DNA of 64,000 bases from Terriglobia bacterium (GTDB taxonomy: Bacteria > Acidobacteriota > Terriglobia > Acidiferrales > UBA7541). The stretch spans positions 1-64,000 of the forward strand of contig JAIQEW010000001.1 of the NCBI GenBank assembly GCA_020073605.1, given 5' to 3'. Below are positions 9,080-17,593 of this stretch, one piece after another. Every line of letters begins with the position of its first letter. The first letter of the stretch is position 1. Below the pieces are notes generated by a model. That model had not been told where the DNA came from, searched no databases, and saw only the letters and a list, made by a program, of their open reading frames with translations. Both the position numbers and the translations under genes were made by a program.

Positions 9080-9769
9080 ATGCCATCGAATGGGATTCGG
9101 ATGCGCGCTCTGATACGATCGCTGGCGATTTCGGCGAAACCAATGACTTCCCTGCCGCCAAAACAAGACGGGTTGCCACAGTGGATTCGATGGGTCGCGC
9201 TCGTGTGGCTCGCGTTCTGGTTCGCCACGTACTGGCGCACATGGGGGCCGGCCAATTTCCTGCACTTCTGCGACATTGCCGAGGCGCTCGCCTGCGTGGG
9301 CTTTGTGACGGACAGCGCGCTCCTGATTTCTAGCCAGGCAGTAGCGTCCCTCTTGGTGGACCTTGCGTGGGCACTCGACGCGGGATCAAAGCTTGTGGCC
9401 GGGCGGCACCTGATCGGCGGAACCGAATACATGTGGGACACGCGCTACCCGCTGTGGATTCGACTGCTCTCGCTCTTCCATCTCGCGCTGCCGGTGCTGC
9501 TGCTCTGGGCGCTGCGCCGAGTGGGATACGACCGGCGCGCGCTGGCGTTGCAATCGGCGATTGCGCTGCCCGCGTTCATCGCCTCGCGATTCGTGTCGCA
9601 GGCGGAAAACATGAATTACGCGTTTGCTGACCCGTTCTTCCACCGTGCGTGGGGCCCGGCGCCGGTTCACATCGCCGTGATCTTCCTGTTCATGGTCCTG
9701 ATCGTCTATCTTCCGACGCACGTGCTCCTGAAGCGCCTCTTCCAGCCGCCCCAGGCGCGAACCAGCTGA
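9080..9769 (+). CDS. Integral membrane protein, unknown function
   Basis: A 229-residue protein with about five hydrophobic segments, starting around residues 37, 65, 125, 155 and 195, and many aromatic residues. I recognise no catalytic motif. The N-terminal 21 residues are basic and poorly hydrophobic, so translation may instead start at ATG 9143 (MTSLPPKQ), giving 208 residues. It is divergent from the deacetylase, leaving only about 30-90 bp for both promoters, and ends 5 bp from the opposing regulator gene. The length and regular hydrophobicity make it a real gene; no function is assigned. Confidence 0.68.
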   Translation: MPSNGIRMRALIRSLAISAKPMTSLPPKQDGLPQWIRWVALVWLAFWFATYWRTWGPANFLHFCDIAEALACVGFVTDSALLISSQAVASLLVDLAWALDAGSKLVAGRHLIGGTEYMWDTRYPLWIRLLSLFHLALPVLLLWALRRVGYDRRALALQSAIALPAFIASRFVSQAENMNYAFADPFFHRAWGPAPVHIAVIFLFMVLIVYLPTHVLLKRLFQPPQARTS

Positions 9770-9773
9770 AGCG

Positions 9774-11159
9774 TTATTCCGTCTGGCGTATGGAGCGGAG
9801 ATCGATCCCGAGTTGCTGGCATTTCTTGTAGAGGTGGCTGCGCTCGAGGCCGAGCGCCTTCGCCGTGTTGGTCATGTGATGCCGATTGCGCTTGAGCTCG
9901 GCAAGAAGCGTCTCGCGCTCGAAGGACTCGACGCGCTGCGCGAGCGTCCCGTTAGCGTACTCTGCGGCTGACGACCCCGCAGCCGACGCGGCGACCTGCG
10001 GCAATGCGCGAACGACCGTCGCCGCCTCCACGACGTCTCCCGTGGCAAATAGCATCACGCGCTCGATCACATTGCGAAGCTCGCGGACGTTTCCGGGCCA
10101 GGAGTAGCGTTCCAGAGTTTCGAGAGCCTCCGGCGAAAAACTTTTCGGCTTCCAGTGGTTCTGCTCGGCCAGTTGCCGGACGAAATGCTCCGCCAGCACG
10201 CGGATATCCTCGCGGCGTTCGCGCAAGGGCGGCAGGACGATCGGAAACACGAACACGCGATGGTAGAGGTCTTCGCGAAACGACCCCTGCTTGACCTGCT
10301 CCTCCAGGTTGCGGTGCGTCGCCACGACCACGCGCACGTCCACGGCAAACGGGCTGCCGCCTCCGACGCGCTCGATTTCGCCTTCTTCGAGGACGCGCAG
10401 CAATTTGGCCTGCATGGCGAGCGGCATGTCGCCGATTTCGTCAAGGAAGAGAGTGCCGCGGTGTGCCTGCTCGAATTTTCCGATGTGGCGCGCGGCGGCG
10501 CCGGTGAATGAACCCTTTTCGTGGCCGAAGAGCTCCGATTCCATCAGTTCGGCGGGGATCGCGGCGCAATTCAGCGAGATAAACGGGCCGCCGTGCCGGG
10601 GACTTTTTTCGTGCAGTGTGCGCGCGATCAGCTCCTTGCCAGTCCCCGTTTCGCCGCGAATGCAGACGCGCGTCTCGCTGGCGGCGACGTGCTCAACCTG
10701 CGCCATCACTTCGCGCATCGCGGGACTCGCCCACACAATCTGGTGCCGCCCGAGCCGCCGCTTCAGGTCGCGGTTTTCTTCCTCAAGGCGCGTGAGGCGC
10801 ACGGCATTCTCGACGGTGAGGAGAAGTTTCTCGGTCGAAATCGGCTTCTCGAGAAAATCGACGGCTCCGAGACGCGTAGCCTTCACGGCCATTTCGATCG
10901 TGGCCTGCCCGGACATCATCACCGCCGGCGAAGCCACTCCAATATTCTTCAGGTCCTCCAGGAGCGCGATGCCGTCGCGTCCTGGCATCACAACATCCGA
11001 AAGAATCAGATCAAACCGCTCCGCCTTCGCGAGTTCGAGAGCGCGGGCGGCATTGTCGCAAACGGTCGCTTCGTGCCCTGCCAGGCGGAACGCCCGGGCA
11101 AGCGAAGCGAGCGTGTTCGCATCGTCGTCGATAATCAGGATGTGGGCTTTCAGCGGCAC
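9774..11159 (-). CDS. Sigma-54-dependent response regulator, NtrC/NtrX type
   Basis: A 461-residue regulator. The receiver has DDD at 11-13, phosphoacceptor Asp55 (SDVVMP) and the conserved Lys in FLEKP. The AAA+ domain has Walker A GETGTGKE (about 170), a sigma-54 contact loop GSFTGA rather than the usual GAFTGA, Walker B LFLDEIGDM and the arginine-finger region. The C-terminal Fis-type helix-turn-helix is MTNTAKALGLERSHLYKK. It should activate sigma-54 promoters after phosphorylation by the kinase whose stop is 6 bp upstream. With the binding protein and secreted protein before it, the operon reads as an envelope signal relay. Ser for Ala in the loop occurs in some functional family members. 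Confidence 0.93.
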   Translation of the reverse strand: MPLKAHILIIDDDANTLASLARAFRLAGHEATVCDNAARALELAKAERFDLILSDVVMPGRDGIALLEDLKNIGVASPAVMMSGQATIEMAVKATRLGAVDFLEKPISTEKLLLTVENAVRLTRLEEENRDLKRRLGRHQIVWASPAMREVMAQVEHVAASETRVCIRGETGTGKELIARTLHEKSPRHGGPFISLNCAAIPAELMESELFGHEKGSFTGAAARHIGKFEQAHRGTLFLDEIGDMPLAMQAKLLRVLEEGEIERVGGGSPFAVDVRVVVATHRNLEEQVKQGSFREDLYHRVFVFPIVLPPLRERREDIRVLAEHFVRQLAEQNHWKPKSFSPEALETLERYSWPGNVRELRNVIERVMLFATGDVVEAATVVRALPQVAASAAGSSAAEYANGTLAQRVESFERETLLAELKRNRHHMTNTAKALGLERSHLYKKCQQLGIDLRSIRQTE

Positions 11160-11165
11160 GAGCGG

Positions 11166-13052
11166 CTACGCTCCTTCGCTCGGAGCGCTTTCGGAGCTTG
11201 GCCGCGTCTCCTCTGCACTCGGAGGCGGGGCCGAATTCTGAGCGGGAGGGGTCACCATCGCGGGCCCTTGTGGGGGTTTCGCCGGCAGGTGAATGTGGAA
11301 CGACGTGCCGACGCCGCTCTCGCTCTCAACCGAAATGCGCCCGCCGTGATCGCTCACGACCGACTGAACGATGGCGAGACCCAGGCCGGTGCCGTGCTGC
11401 TTCGTCGTGTAATACGGAGTGAAAAGGCGCTCACACTCTTCCGGCGTCAATCCCGTGCCCGTGTCGGAGACTTCCAGGCCGACTCCTCCATCCTCGCGCG
11501 TCGTGCGAAGCATCAGGACGCCGCCCGCAGGCATTGCATCCATGGCGTTCAAAACGAGATTCTCAATCGCGCGGTGCAGCAGCGTCGCGTCCGCCTGAAT
11601 CACGGGAAGATTTTCCTCGAGATGAAGCTCGGAAGTGATTGGCGGCCGGCCCACCGCGCCGAATTGCGCTTCAAAGAGTTTTACGATGGCGCGCACTACG
11701 TCGTTGAGGTTCACAGGACCGAGTTCAGGTTGAGGCATCTTCGCGAAGTCACTGAAGCGGCCGACGATCGTCTTCAGGTTATCGATTTCGGCAAGCAGAA
11801 TGCCGGTTGATTCGCGAAAGACTTCCTCGAACTGGTCAGAACTCTGTTCCTTCGCGCGCCGAAGGTTTTCGACGGTGGTCTGCAGCGGAAAGAGCGGATT
11901 CTTCAGCTCGTGCGCCAGACGCCGCGCCACTTCGCGCCACGCGGCAACGCGCTCGGCCTGGAGCAGCCGCTCCCGCTGCTCGCTCAACTCATGAGTCATC
12001 TGATTGAACGCGAGCGCCAGCTGGCCGATTTCGTGGCGGCCGCGAATATCGACGCGCGCGTTCCAGTTCCCTGCCGACACCTCGCGCGCCACTTCGGCAA
12101 GTTTCCTGACAGGACGCGTGACGCGCGCCGCTCCCCACCAACTCAGCAGGAGCCCGAAGAGCAAGCCCATCGCCACAACTCCGAGTGCGAGCAAACGGAT
12201 GCGGCGTTCGAGCTCCACGACCTCCTGTTGCGAGTTCCCGATCAGCAGGACGCCGAGCAATTCTTTCTGGCGCCCCTGGAGCGGGAGTGCATGAAACGCT
12301 TCCGAGCCGGAAGGATCGGGAGTCCACGCGATCTCAAACGTCTGCTTGCCCGGCTGCTGACGCTCCTGGTCGATGAAGGAAGCGAAGCGCTCGCCCTGTT
12401 CGACGGGGCCCGAAGCGTCGATCAGGTTCGCCGGCTGGAAGCTCGGGTCCAGATTCATGTAAAGGAGCGCGCGCATCCCGGCAGGAAGCACGAGCGAAGC
12501 GAGAAAATCCTTTCCGAGCCGTTCGCCGCCGAGAATATAGAGATTGCTGTCGCCGACGCGCACGGTTGAAACCGCCATCAGACCGAGCGCGGGGCCTTCC
12601 TGCGTGTCCACTCTTGTGAGGAACGAGCCAAGCGCCGCCCAATCCTGCGGCTGCGTGAGCCACTCCATCTTGTAGCCGAAACGCGCGGGCCATTCGTTGG
12701 AGGAAATAATCGAGCCATCGCTGCCGACAAAATCCAGGAAGTCGAGCTGGTGAGATTGAGAAACGCCGTGCGCGTCGTTGACGTACACCGAAACATCGGC
12801 CTTCGCCCGGCTCAACTCGATCGCCATGCGCACGGTACCCTCTGCGTCGGCGATCCCTTGCACGCGGTGGTCCACGTCCTGGCCGCGCCGCTCGAATTCG
12901 CGCTCGAATTGCGCCACGAGCGACTCGCTGTGCCGGCGATTCAAATCCTCGAATGCGCGGCGCGTCACCAGCGTCACACCGGCGGCGATCACGCCGACCG
13001 AAAGCAACAGCGCGAGCGTAAAGACCCAGAAGAGTTTCGAGCGAAACGTCAC
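11166..13052 (-). CDS. NtrY-like sensor histidine kinase
   Basis: A 628-residue membrane kinase using a GTG start that overlaps the preceding stop as GTGA. TM1 spans about 8-30, a 250-residue periplasmic sensing domain follows, TM2 lies near 285-310, then HAMP, HisKA with RRLAHELKNPLFP (His is the phosphoacceptor) and HATPase with LVLNAMDAMP, DTGTGL and HGTGLGLAIVQ. The architecture matches NtrY, which pairs with NtrX-type sigma-54 activators, and such a gene follows directly. Residues 23 and upstream of the open frame read into the previous gene and are not used. The C-terminal tail (about 40 residues) is Pro/Ser/Ala-rich and probably disordered. Confidence 0.91.
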   Translation of the reverse strand: MTFRSKLFWVFTLALLLSVGVIAAGVTLVTRRAFEDLNRRHSESLVAQFEREFERRGQDVDHRVQGIADAEGTVRMAIELSRAKADVSVYVNDAHGVSQSHQLDFLDFVGSDGSIISSNEWPARFGYKMEWLTQPQDWAALGSFLTRVDTQEGPALGLMAVSTVRVGDSNLYILGGERLGKDFLASLVLPAGMRALLYMNLDPSFQPANLIDASGPVEQGERFASFIDQERQQPGKQTFEIAWTPDPSGSEAFHALPLQGRQKELLGVLLIGNSQQEVVELERRIRLLALGVVAMGLLFGLLLSWWGAARVTRPVRKLAEVAREVSAGNWNARVDIRGRHEIGQLALAFNQMTHELSEQRERLLQAERVAAWREVARRLAHELKNPLFPLQTTVENLRRAKEQSSDQFEEVFRESTGILLAEIDNLKTIVGRFSDFAKMPQPELGPVNLNDVVRAIVKLFEAQFGAVGRPPITSELHLEENLPVIQADATLLHRAIENLVLNAMDAMPAGGVLMLRTTREDGGVGLEVSDTGTGLTPEECERLFTPYYTTKQHGTGLGLAIVQSVVSDHGGRISVESESGVGTSFHIHLPAKPPQGPAMVTPPAQNSAPPPSAEETRPSSESAPSEGA

Positions 13053-14203
13053 GGTGATACCTGCTCCAACCAGACATCTGCGAACGGCCAGCTCTCGCCC
13101 GGCGCGGGCGCATTCCAATCCCTCATGCGAGCGCTCAAACCATACACCTGCGGGAGCCAGACGAGCGGAACGACGCGATAGCTACTTACGATCGCGCGCT
13201 CGCGGGCGAGAACTTGATCGGAGGAAACTCTCGCGGGCAGCGGGGCGACGTCGAGTGCCGCCGTAGGTCCGAGCATCGCGACCAAGTTCACGAGCGCCTC
13301 GCGCGGATGCGGCGAAGGCATCCGCACACGCATCAGGCGCGCGTCGCAATTTGGGGATGTGGAGCCCGGGATCGTCACTGATTCGGCCGTAATTGAAATT
13401 CCCGCGTCGCGGGCGTTCACCGCGATCCGCTCCGCAACAGATTGCTCGAGCGAATCGCCGGAATCATATCCCAGGACAATCGCCGGCGAGCCGTCGATTT
13501 GCGACCAGAGCTGCTTCGCTCCGGCCGCATCCGAGGCCGTCGAAAACAGGAACGCAGTGCCGCTCGACCACTGCGGCAGCAGGCCTCCGGCCGGCTGTCC
13601 TTCTTTTTGCAGAATAAAGCTCACAATCGCGGCCCGATCGATGGAGCGCGCGAGCGCCTCGCGTGCGTGGGCATCTTCGGCGATGGGGCGTCCTGCCACG
13701 AAAACGACCGCGACGAGTTCATCCGGGTCGGACGCGCTCACGCGCACGCCGTGTTCGGATGCGCTGCGCGCCTGCTCGGCGGGGATCTGCGCGAAGTCGG
13801 TATTGCCGGCTTCCAGGTCGAGTAGGCGATCCCGGGCCGAACGCCCCATTTGAATCTCGATCGAGTCCACAAACGCCCTGCCGCCGCGATTGGTTTCGCT
13901 CGCTGCCAGAGTCACGCGCTTTCCCGGCTCCCACTCTGCAATGCGAAACGCTCCCGAGCCGGCAACGCCCGCGAACGTCCCGTCCAGGTTGCGATGGTCG
14001 TAGAGAAGCTCGCCGATCCGCTCTTTCGCGGCCGATTCTTCCGGATTCGCGGCCGCCACGGCGGGATCGAGCGAATTCACGATCGCTCCGATTTCGGCGC
14101 GCAGTGTGCCGCCATATCTCGGCCGCCGCGCCGTCTCGACGCGGGCCGTGTGGACGAGCGCGATGCTAATTACCGCAAGTAGCAGAAACAATCGAAGCTT
14201 CAT
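13049..14203 (-). CDS. Compact family-5 extracellular solute-binding protein
   Basis: A 384-residue secreted protein with a signal peptide (about 1-22) and the SBP_bac_5 landmarks RYGGTLRAE near the mature N-terminus, GSGAFRIAEWEPGKRVTL, and a C-terminal block with PLVWLPQVYGLS. Family 5 proteins bind peptides, nickel or sugars for ABC importers and are usually 500-600 residues; this one is shorter, mainly because the stretch between the first strand and the GSG-F block is missing or compressed. No permease or ATPase gene is nearby. It is coupled by a GTGA overlap to the NtrY-like kinase, so I infer a periplasmic sensing role rather than transport. Confidence 0.8.
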   Translation of the reverse strand: MKLRLFLLLAVISIALVHTARVETARRPRYGGTLRAEIGAIVNSLDPAVAAANPEESAAKERIGELLYDHRNLDGTFAGVAGSGAFRIAEWEPGKRVTLAASETNRGGRAFVDSIEIQMGRSARDRLLDLEAGNTDFAQIPAEQARSASEHGVRVSASDPDELVAVVFVAGRPIAEDAHAREALARSIDRAAIVSFILQKEGQPAGGLLPQWSSGTAFLFSTASDAAGAKQLWSQIDGSPAIVLGYDSGDSLEQSVAERIAVNARDAGISITAESVTIPGSTSPNCDARLMRVRMPSPHPREALVNLVAMLGPTAALDVAPLPARVSSDQVLARERAIVSSYRVVPLVWLPQVYGLSARMRDWNAPAPGESWPFADVWLEQVSP

Positions 14204-15422
14204 ACTGTCCTGTCGCCAGACTTCGGGAGATCACGTGCGCCGACTTGCCATCTTCGGCGGGCCAGAGCGCGAGAATCGGTCCCGAAAACCCAAGCGGATC
14301 ACCGACGGCGATTGCGCGGCGGTCCTTGATTTCGTAGAGCTGTATACGGTCTGCCTGAGTCCAATCCCCCGCCCCGGTCACGAAAACTTGCCACGCCGCG
14401 CCGCATGCGGGAGCGGCAGTCAGGATATCGCTTCCCCAGCCTTCAAACGTCGCAGCCGCACCCGCCGTGCCCATGAAGAGCTGCGCCCGGCCATCCAACC
14501 CGGCCACTACCCACCGGGAAGAGCGCTGCCCGGTGATCGCCGAGGGGGGAGAAGCAGCCGAATAGAAGGCAGGAAACTTCTCTTCCAGGGTGCTGGAAAA
14601 GGTCATCGCGCCGGAGAAGTAGTTTCGCGACGGGTCGATTGCCCAGCTCAGAGTGCCCACCTGCCACTGCTGGCCCGAATTCTCGCGGCACTCAAGGGCA
14701 AAACTCGGATTCCAGAAACCATCGCACTGAACTCCGCCGACAAAAACCTTCACATGAGTGGCATCGGTCAAGACAACCCGGCCGCGAAGGTCGCGGGGGG
14801 CGTAGAGCTTGGAGATCGGCCGGGCTTCGTGAAGCATCTCCGCCCCGCCGCTCAATTCGGAAACCACGAGGCGATCCGGTTCGAGCAGATACCATATCTC
14901 ATGGCTCGGGTCCGGCGCCCCGACAGCGAAATCGAGAATGGGACGCGCTTGCTGCCACACAATCTTTCTTTGAATGCCCGGCGCGAGGCCGGGTTGAGAC
15001 GCCGGAGTTTCGGAACCCTTCACGGGGACGGTCGCCAACTGCACCGTATCCCCGTGGCGGACTTCTGCGACCAATAAGTAGCCTTCCACGTTTTGAGAAA
15101 CCGTCACCAATACCTGAGAGTCCGCGTCGGCTGGCGCCACCGAGCGGGCGCCACGGGGCGTTAGATCGGCTGCGAGTGCTTGGGTCACAGCCGTCAGTTC
15201 CACGACCGGCCCCGAAGAAACATCTTTAACTTCGAGCGAGAACGTGCGCGACGGAGTCAGCGCAGCGGCGATCTTTTCGGCGAGGGCGTACACAGCGTCA
15301 TTCCACGGGGGCGGGAGCTGGTCCTGCGATTGCGCGTGAGAAGGACGCACAACGGAACCAAGCACAAAGACAACAAGAATGAGGCGCAACAAAGAAGGAA
15401 CAGTTCGAAGGGGCGGCCGCAT
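14166..15422 (-). CDS. Secreted protein of unknown function, first gene of the sensor operon
   Basis: A 418-residue protein beginning at an ATG seven codons inside the open frame, whose first codon is a weaker TTG. A signal peptide (about 1-29) ends at SHAQ. The mature part begins with an alpha/beta stretch (WNDAVYALAEKIAAALTP ... SLEVKDVSS) that resembles the N-terminal halves of periplasmic or TolB-like proteins, followed by repeated beta strands (IWYLLEPDRLVV, KVFVGGVQCDG, WVVAGLDGRAQLF, WQVFVTGAG) suggesting a beta-propeller. Its last 38 bp overlap the start of the binding-protein gene. No enzyme motif is visible; a ligand-handling or lipoprotein-like envelope role is a guess. Confidence 0.72.
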   Translation of the reverse strand: MRPPLRTVPSLLRLILVVFVLGSVVRPSHAQSQDQLPPPWNDAVYALAEKIAAALTPSRTFSLEVKDVSSGPVVELTAVTQALAADLTPRGARSVAPADADSQVLVTVSQNVEGYLLVAEVRHGDTVQLATVPVKGSETPASQPGLAPGIQRKIVWQQARPILDFAVGAPDPSHEIWYLLEPDRLVVSELSGGAEMLHEARPISKLYAPRDLRGRVVLTDATHVKVFVGGVQCDGFWNPSFALECRENSGQQWQVGTLSWAIDPSRNYFSGAMTFSSTLEEKFPAFYSAASPPSAITGQRSSRWVVAGLDGRAQLFMGTAGAAATFEGWGSDILTAAPACGAAWQVFVTGAGDWTQADRIQLYEIKDRRAIAVGDPLGFSGPILALWPAEDGKSAHVISRSLATGQYEASIVSATCGN

Positions 15423-15575
15423 CGGCTTGGGCCAATTGCGCAATTCGTTGGTCGGGGGTCATCATAGCACACCGTTTCGCGAGTCAAGTTTTGAGTACGC
15501 CTCATGGTTCAACCCTGCGCAACACTTCCACGAGCCTTCCCGCCTGTGAATCTAGCGAGGCGCCGATTCGCCGGC

Positions 15576-15629
15576 GGGGGCTTCGCCTTGGATCGCGCTG
15601 ACGAAGCCCCCGGCAAGGGTTTTTGCCGG
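15576..15629. terminator. Nested inverted repeats between the sensor operon and the SPFH gene
   Basis: GGGGGCTTCG (15576-15585) pairs with CGAAGCCCCC (15602-15611), a 10-bp stem with a 16-nt loop. CCGGCAA (15610-15616) pairs with TTGCCGG (15623-15629). The two hairpins share bases and so are alternatives. They lie downstream of the SPFH stop and upstream of the next minus-strand gene. No clear U-tract follows, so termination is possible but not certain. The rest of the 286-bp gap (15423-15708) shows no gene. Confidence 0.4.
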
Positions 15630-15708
15630 CGTTACTCCCGAGACCGATCTGACTTCTCTCCGGGTTCCCAGCCATTACCCGGAAAGAAGCCGGACCGGCC
15701 GGGAATCT

Positions 15709-17133
15709 CTAGCGCTTTGCCGTGACGTTGGCGGGCGGATCCCCTGATCCCGCCGTTGCATCCGCCGCCATCGCCGAGCGCAGCACATCGTTGGTGAAAA
15801 AGAACTTTCCGTCGTTCGGAACCATCATGATCTGCACTCGGTCCGAGAGCCGCTGGGCGACCGTCAATTGCACGAGCAGCGGATTGGCCTTGAGCGCAGC
15901 CGCTTGAAGCTGCATCTGCTCCGACTCGGCCTGGGAGGTCAGGCGGATGCGATTGGCTTCGGATGAAGCTTGCAGGCTTTCGCGGACCTGCTCGGCCTGT
16001 GCGGTCACGCGAATGCGATTCGCCTCGGAATCGGCTAGCAGGGCCTCGCGCTGTTGTTCAGCCTTGCTGTCGATCACCTTGGCCTGCGCTTGCGCGTCCG
16101 CGTTCTGAATCGTGGCTTCCTTGCGCGCTTCGGCTTCCAGGCGCGACTGCTCAATCTGCTTCTGTTTCAGCGGGAGGGTGTACTGCATGGCGTCCGATTG
16201 CGCCTTGGCCATGATCACCTGCGTCTGCGCATCGGCTTCGGCATGCTTGATGTCGCGGATCTTTGCGGCTTCGGCCTGATATTCGGCAATCTCCACGCGC
16301 TTGTGTTCGATCTGCGCGTCCACGGAGGTGCGGTCGTCCTCCTGTTCTTTCAGCAGCAGGTCCTCCAGTCCCTTCGCGTACTCCTCGGGCAGCTCGACCT
16401 TCTTGAGGAGCACTTCCTTGACGACGATGCCATCGCCGGCCAGGCGCGTGGTGATGAGCTGTGCGGCGCGCCCGCGAAACTCCTCGCGCTTCGTGGAAAA
16501 GAGGTCGCGGACCACATAGTTCGGCGCGAGCTCGTGAAACGCCGCCACGATGGTCGGTGCGACGATTTCCGTATCGAGCGGCTGGGGAACATTCGACTGG
16601 ATGTAATCAAGCCGCCGGGCGTCCGTCCTATAGCGCACCGCCACTTCCAGCCCCACCGCAAGGCCTTCGCGCGCCTGAACGCTGAGAACCTCCAGGTTCT
16701 GGTTGCGAACCTCGAGAGCGGCGGTGGAGAAGACGCGGTCGCGGACATCGTAGAACTGCACCCGGTCGATGAGAGGCACGATCAGGTGCGTCCCGGCGTA
16801 GATTGTCCCCGGACGCACGCCGGAAATCTGGCTGATCCAGACGCCAGCCTGGCCATCCGGCACGACGATGATGCTTCGGCCGGCCAGACCCGAAATCGCG
16901 GCGATGGCCACGAGCTTCGCCACGGCGTTCCACCGGATCACGCGCCGAGCCCGAGGCAGGCGCATGGCCGGTGGCGGGGTTCCCCCGGGCTGCGCGGCGT
17001 CCGCGGGGCGCTCGCCGCGACGCAGGATCCGCTCGAGTTCGTACGCCAGATAGATGTCGTAGAGCACCATGCCCGCAGCGCACGCCAGAAAACCGAAGCA
17101 AATCGCCAACAACATGAATTTCAGGAACAGCAT
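15709..17133 (-). CDS. SPFH/Band 7 (prohibitin-like) membrane protein
   Basis: A 474-residue protein starting at an ATG behind a strong AAAGGAGGAAG site. One TM near 1-25, a Pro/Arg-rich spacer and a second hydrophobic segment (about 66-90) anchor it. The Band 7 domain follows (about 95-290), with PDGQAGVW, GTHLIVPLIDRVQFYDVRDRV and RYRTDARRLDYIQ. The long Ala/Glu/Gln coiled coil (about 290-430) has repeated QAEQVRESLQASSEANRIR-like units. Such proteins form ring-like scaffolds organising membrane microdomains and often regulate proteases. The small membrane protein upstream and the M50 protease across the divergent promoter may be partners, which is inference only. Confidence 0.88.
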   Translation of the reverse strand: MLFLKFMLLAICFGFLACAAGMVLYDIYLAYELERILRRGERPADAAQPGGTPPPAMRLPRARRVIRWNAVAKLVAIAAISGLAGRSIIVVPDGQAGVWISQISGVRPGTIYAGTHLIVPLIDRVQFYDVRDRVFSTAALEVRNQNLEVLSVQAREGLAVGLEVAVRYRTDARRLDYIQSNVPQPLDTEIVAPTIVAAFHELAPNYVVRDLFSTKREEFRGRAAQLITTRLAGDGIVVKEVLLKKVELPEEYAKGLEDLLLKEQEDDRTSVDAQIEHKRVEIAEYQAEAAKIRDIKHAEADAQTQVIMAKAQSDAMQYTLPLKQKQIEQSRLEAEARKEATIQNADAQAQAKVIDSKAEQQREALLADSEANRIRVTAQAEQVRESLQASSEANRIRLTSQAESEQMQLQAAALKANPLLVQLTVAQRLSDRVQIMMVPNDGKFFFTNDVLRSAMAADATAGSGDPPANVTAKR

Positions 17134-17153
17134 GGCTTCCTCCTTTACCCTGA

Positions 17154-17174
17154 GAAAGCGCCAGCGGCGCTTTC
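17154..17174 (-). promoter_or_regulatory. Perfect 9-bp hairpin just upstream of the SPFH ribosome-binding site
   Basis: GAAAGCGCC and GGCGCTTTC flank a 3-nt loop, ending about 8 nt before the AAAGGAGG site of the SPFH gene on the minus strand. A second stem, CCTGACGC/GCGTCAGG (17223-17230 with 17243-17250), lies closer to the small upstream gene. Neither has a U-tract, so an RNA-processing, stability or translational role for the SPFH message fits better than termination. Confidence 0.5.
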
Positions 17175-17262
17175 GAAGGGCTGGCCCTCCGGAGACCAAT
17201 TTCGGCATCTCCCGAGGCTTGTCCTGACGCCGCGTCACCTGCGCGTCAGGAGGTTCGCTGCG

Positions 17263-17409
17263 TTAAGGGCGTCCGTCGTGCGAATGGTGGTGCCGCACAG
17301 GCATCAAGCTGGTCAAACCGTACAGCCCGACCCACTCGAGCCCGAGCGCCAATCCCAACGCCGCGATGATCGCGCCCGCTATCTCGGCAAATTCGATAAA
17401 GCTGCTCAT
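17263..17409 (-). CDS. 48-residue single-span membrane protein with His-rich tail
   Basis: An open frame of 48 codons with a clear AAAGGAAGG site 4-5 bp before its ATG. The product reads MSSFIEFAEIAGAII... with a hydrophobic helix at about residues 8-34 and a short C-terminal tail ending VRHHHSHDGRP, rich in His. It lies 129 bp upstream of the SPFH gene on the same strand, separated by two hairpins. Single-span small proteins of this kind commonly modulate a larger membrane complex. I recognise no family. The strong ribosome-binding site, clean helix and syntenic position are the arguments that it is real. Confidence 0.6.
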   Translation of the reverse strand: MSSFIEFAEIAGAIIAALGLALGLEWVGLYGLTSLMPVRHHHSHDGRP

Positions 17410-17593
17410 GACGCCTTCCTTTGGCTGGGCCTACGTACGGAACGCACGAATGCAGAACGCTCGCCAAAGTTGGAAAAGCTGGCCGGAAAGGAGTTAGGGC
17501 CGGACGTGCCGGAAAAATTCGTGGCGGCTAAAACACGGCGTGGAAAATGGCACGCGGAAACGCGGTCTGTTAGAATCCACCCGGAGACGGCCG

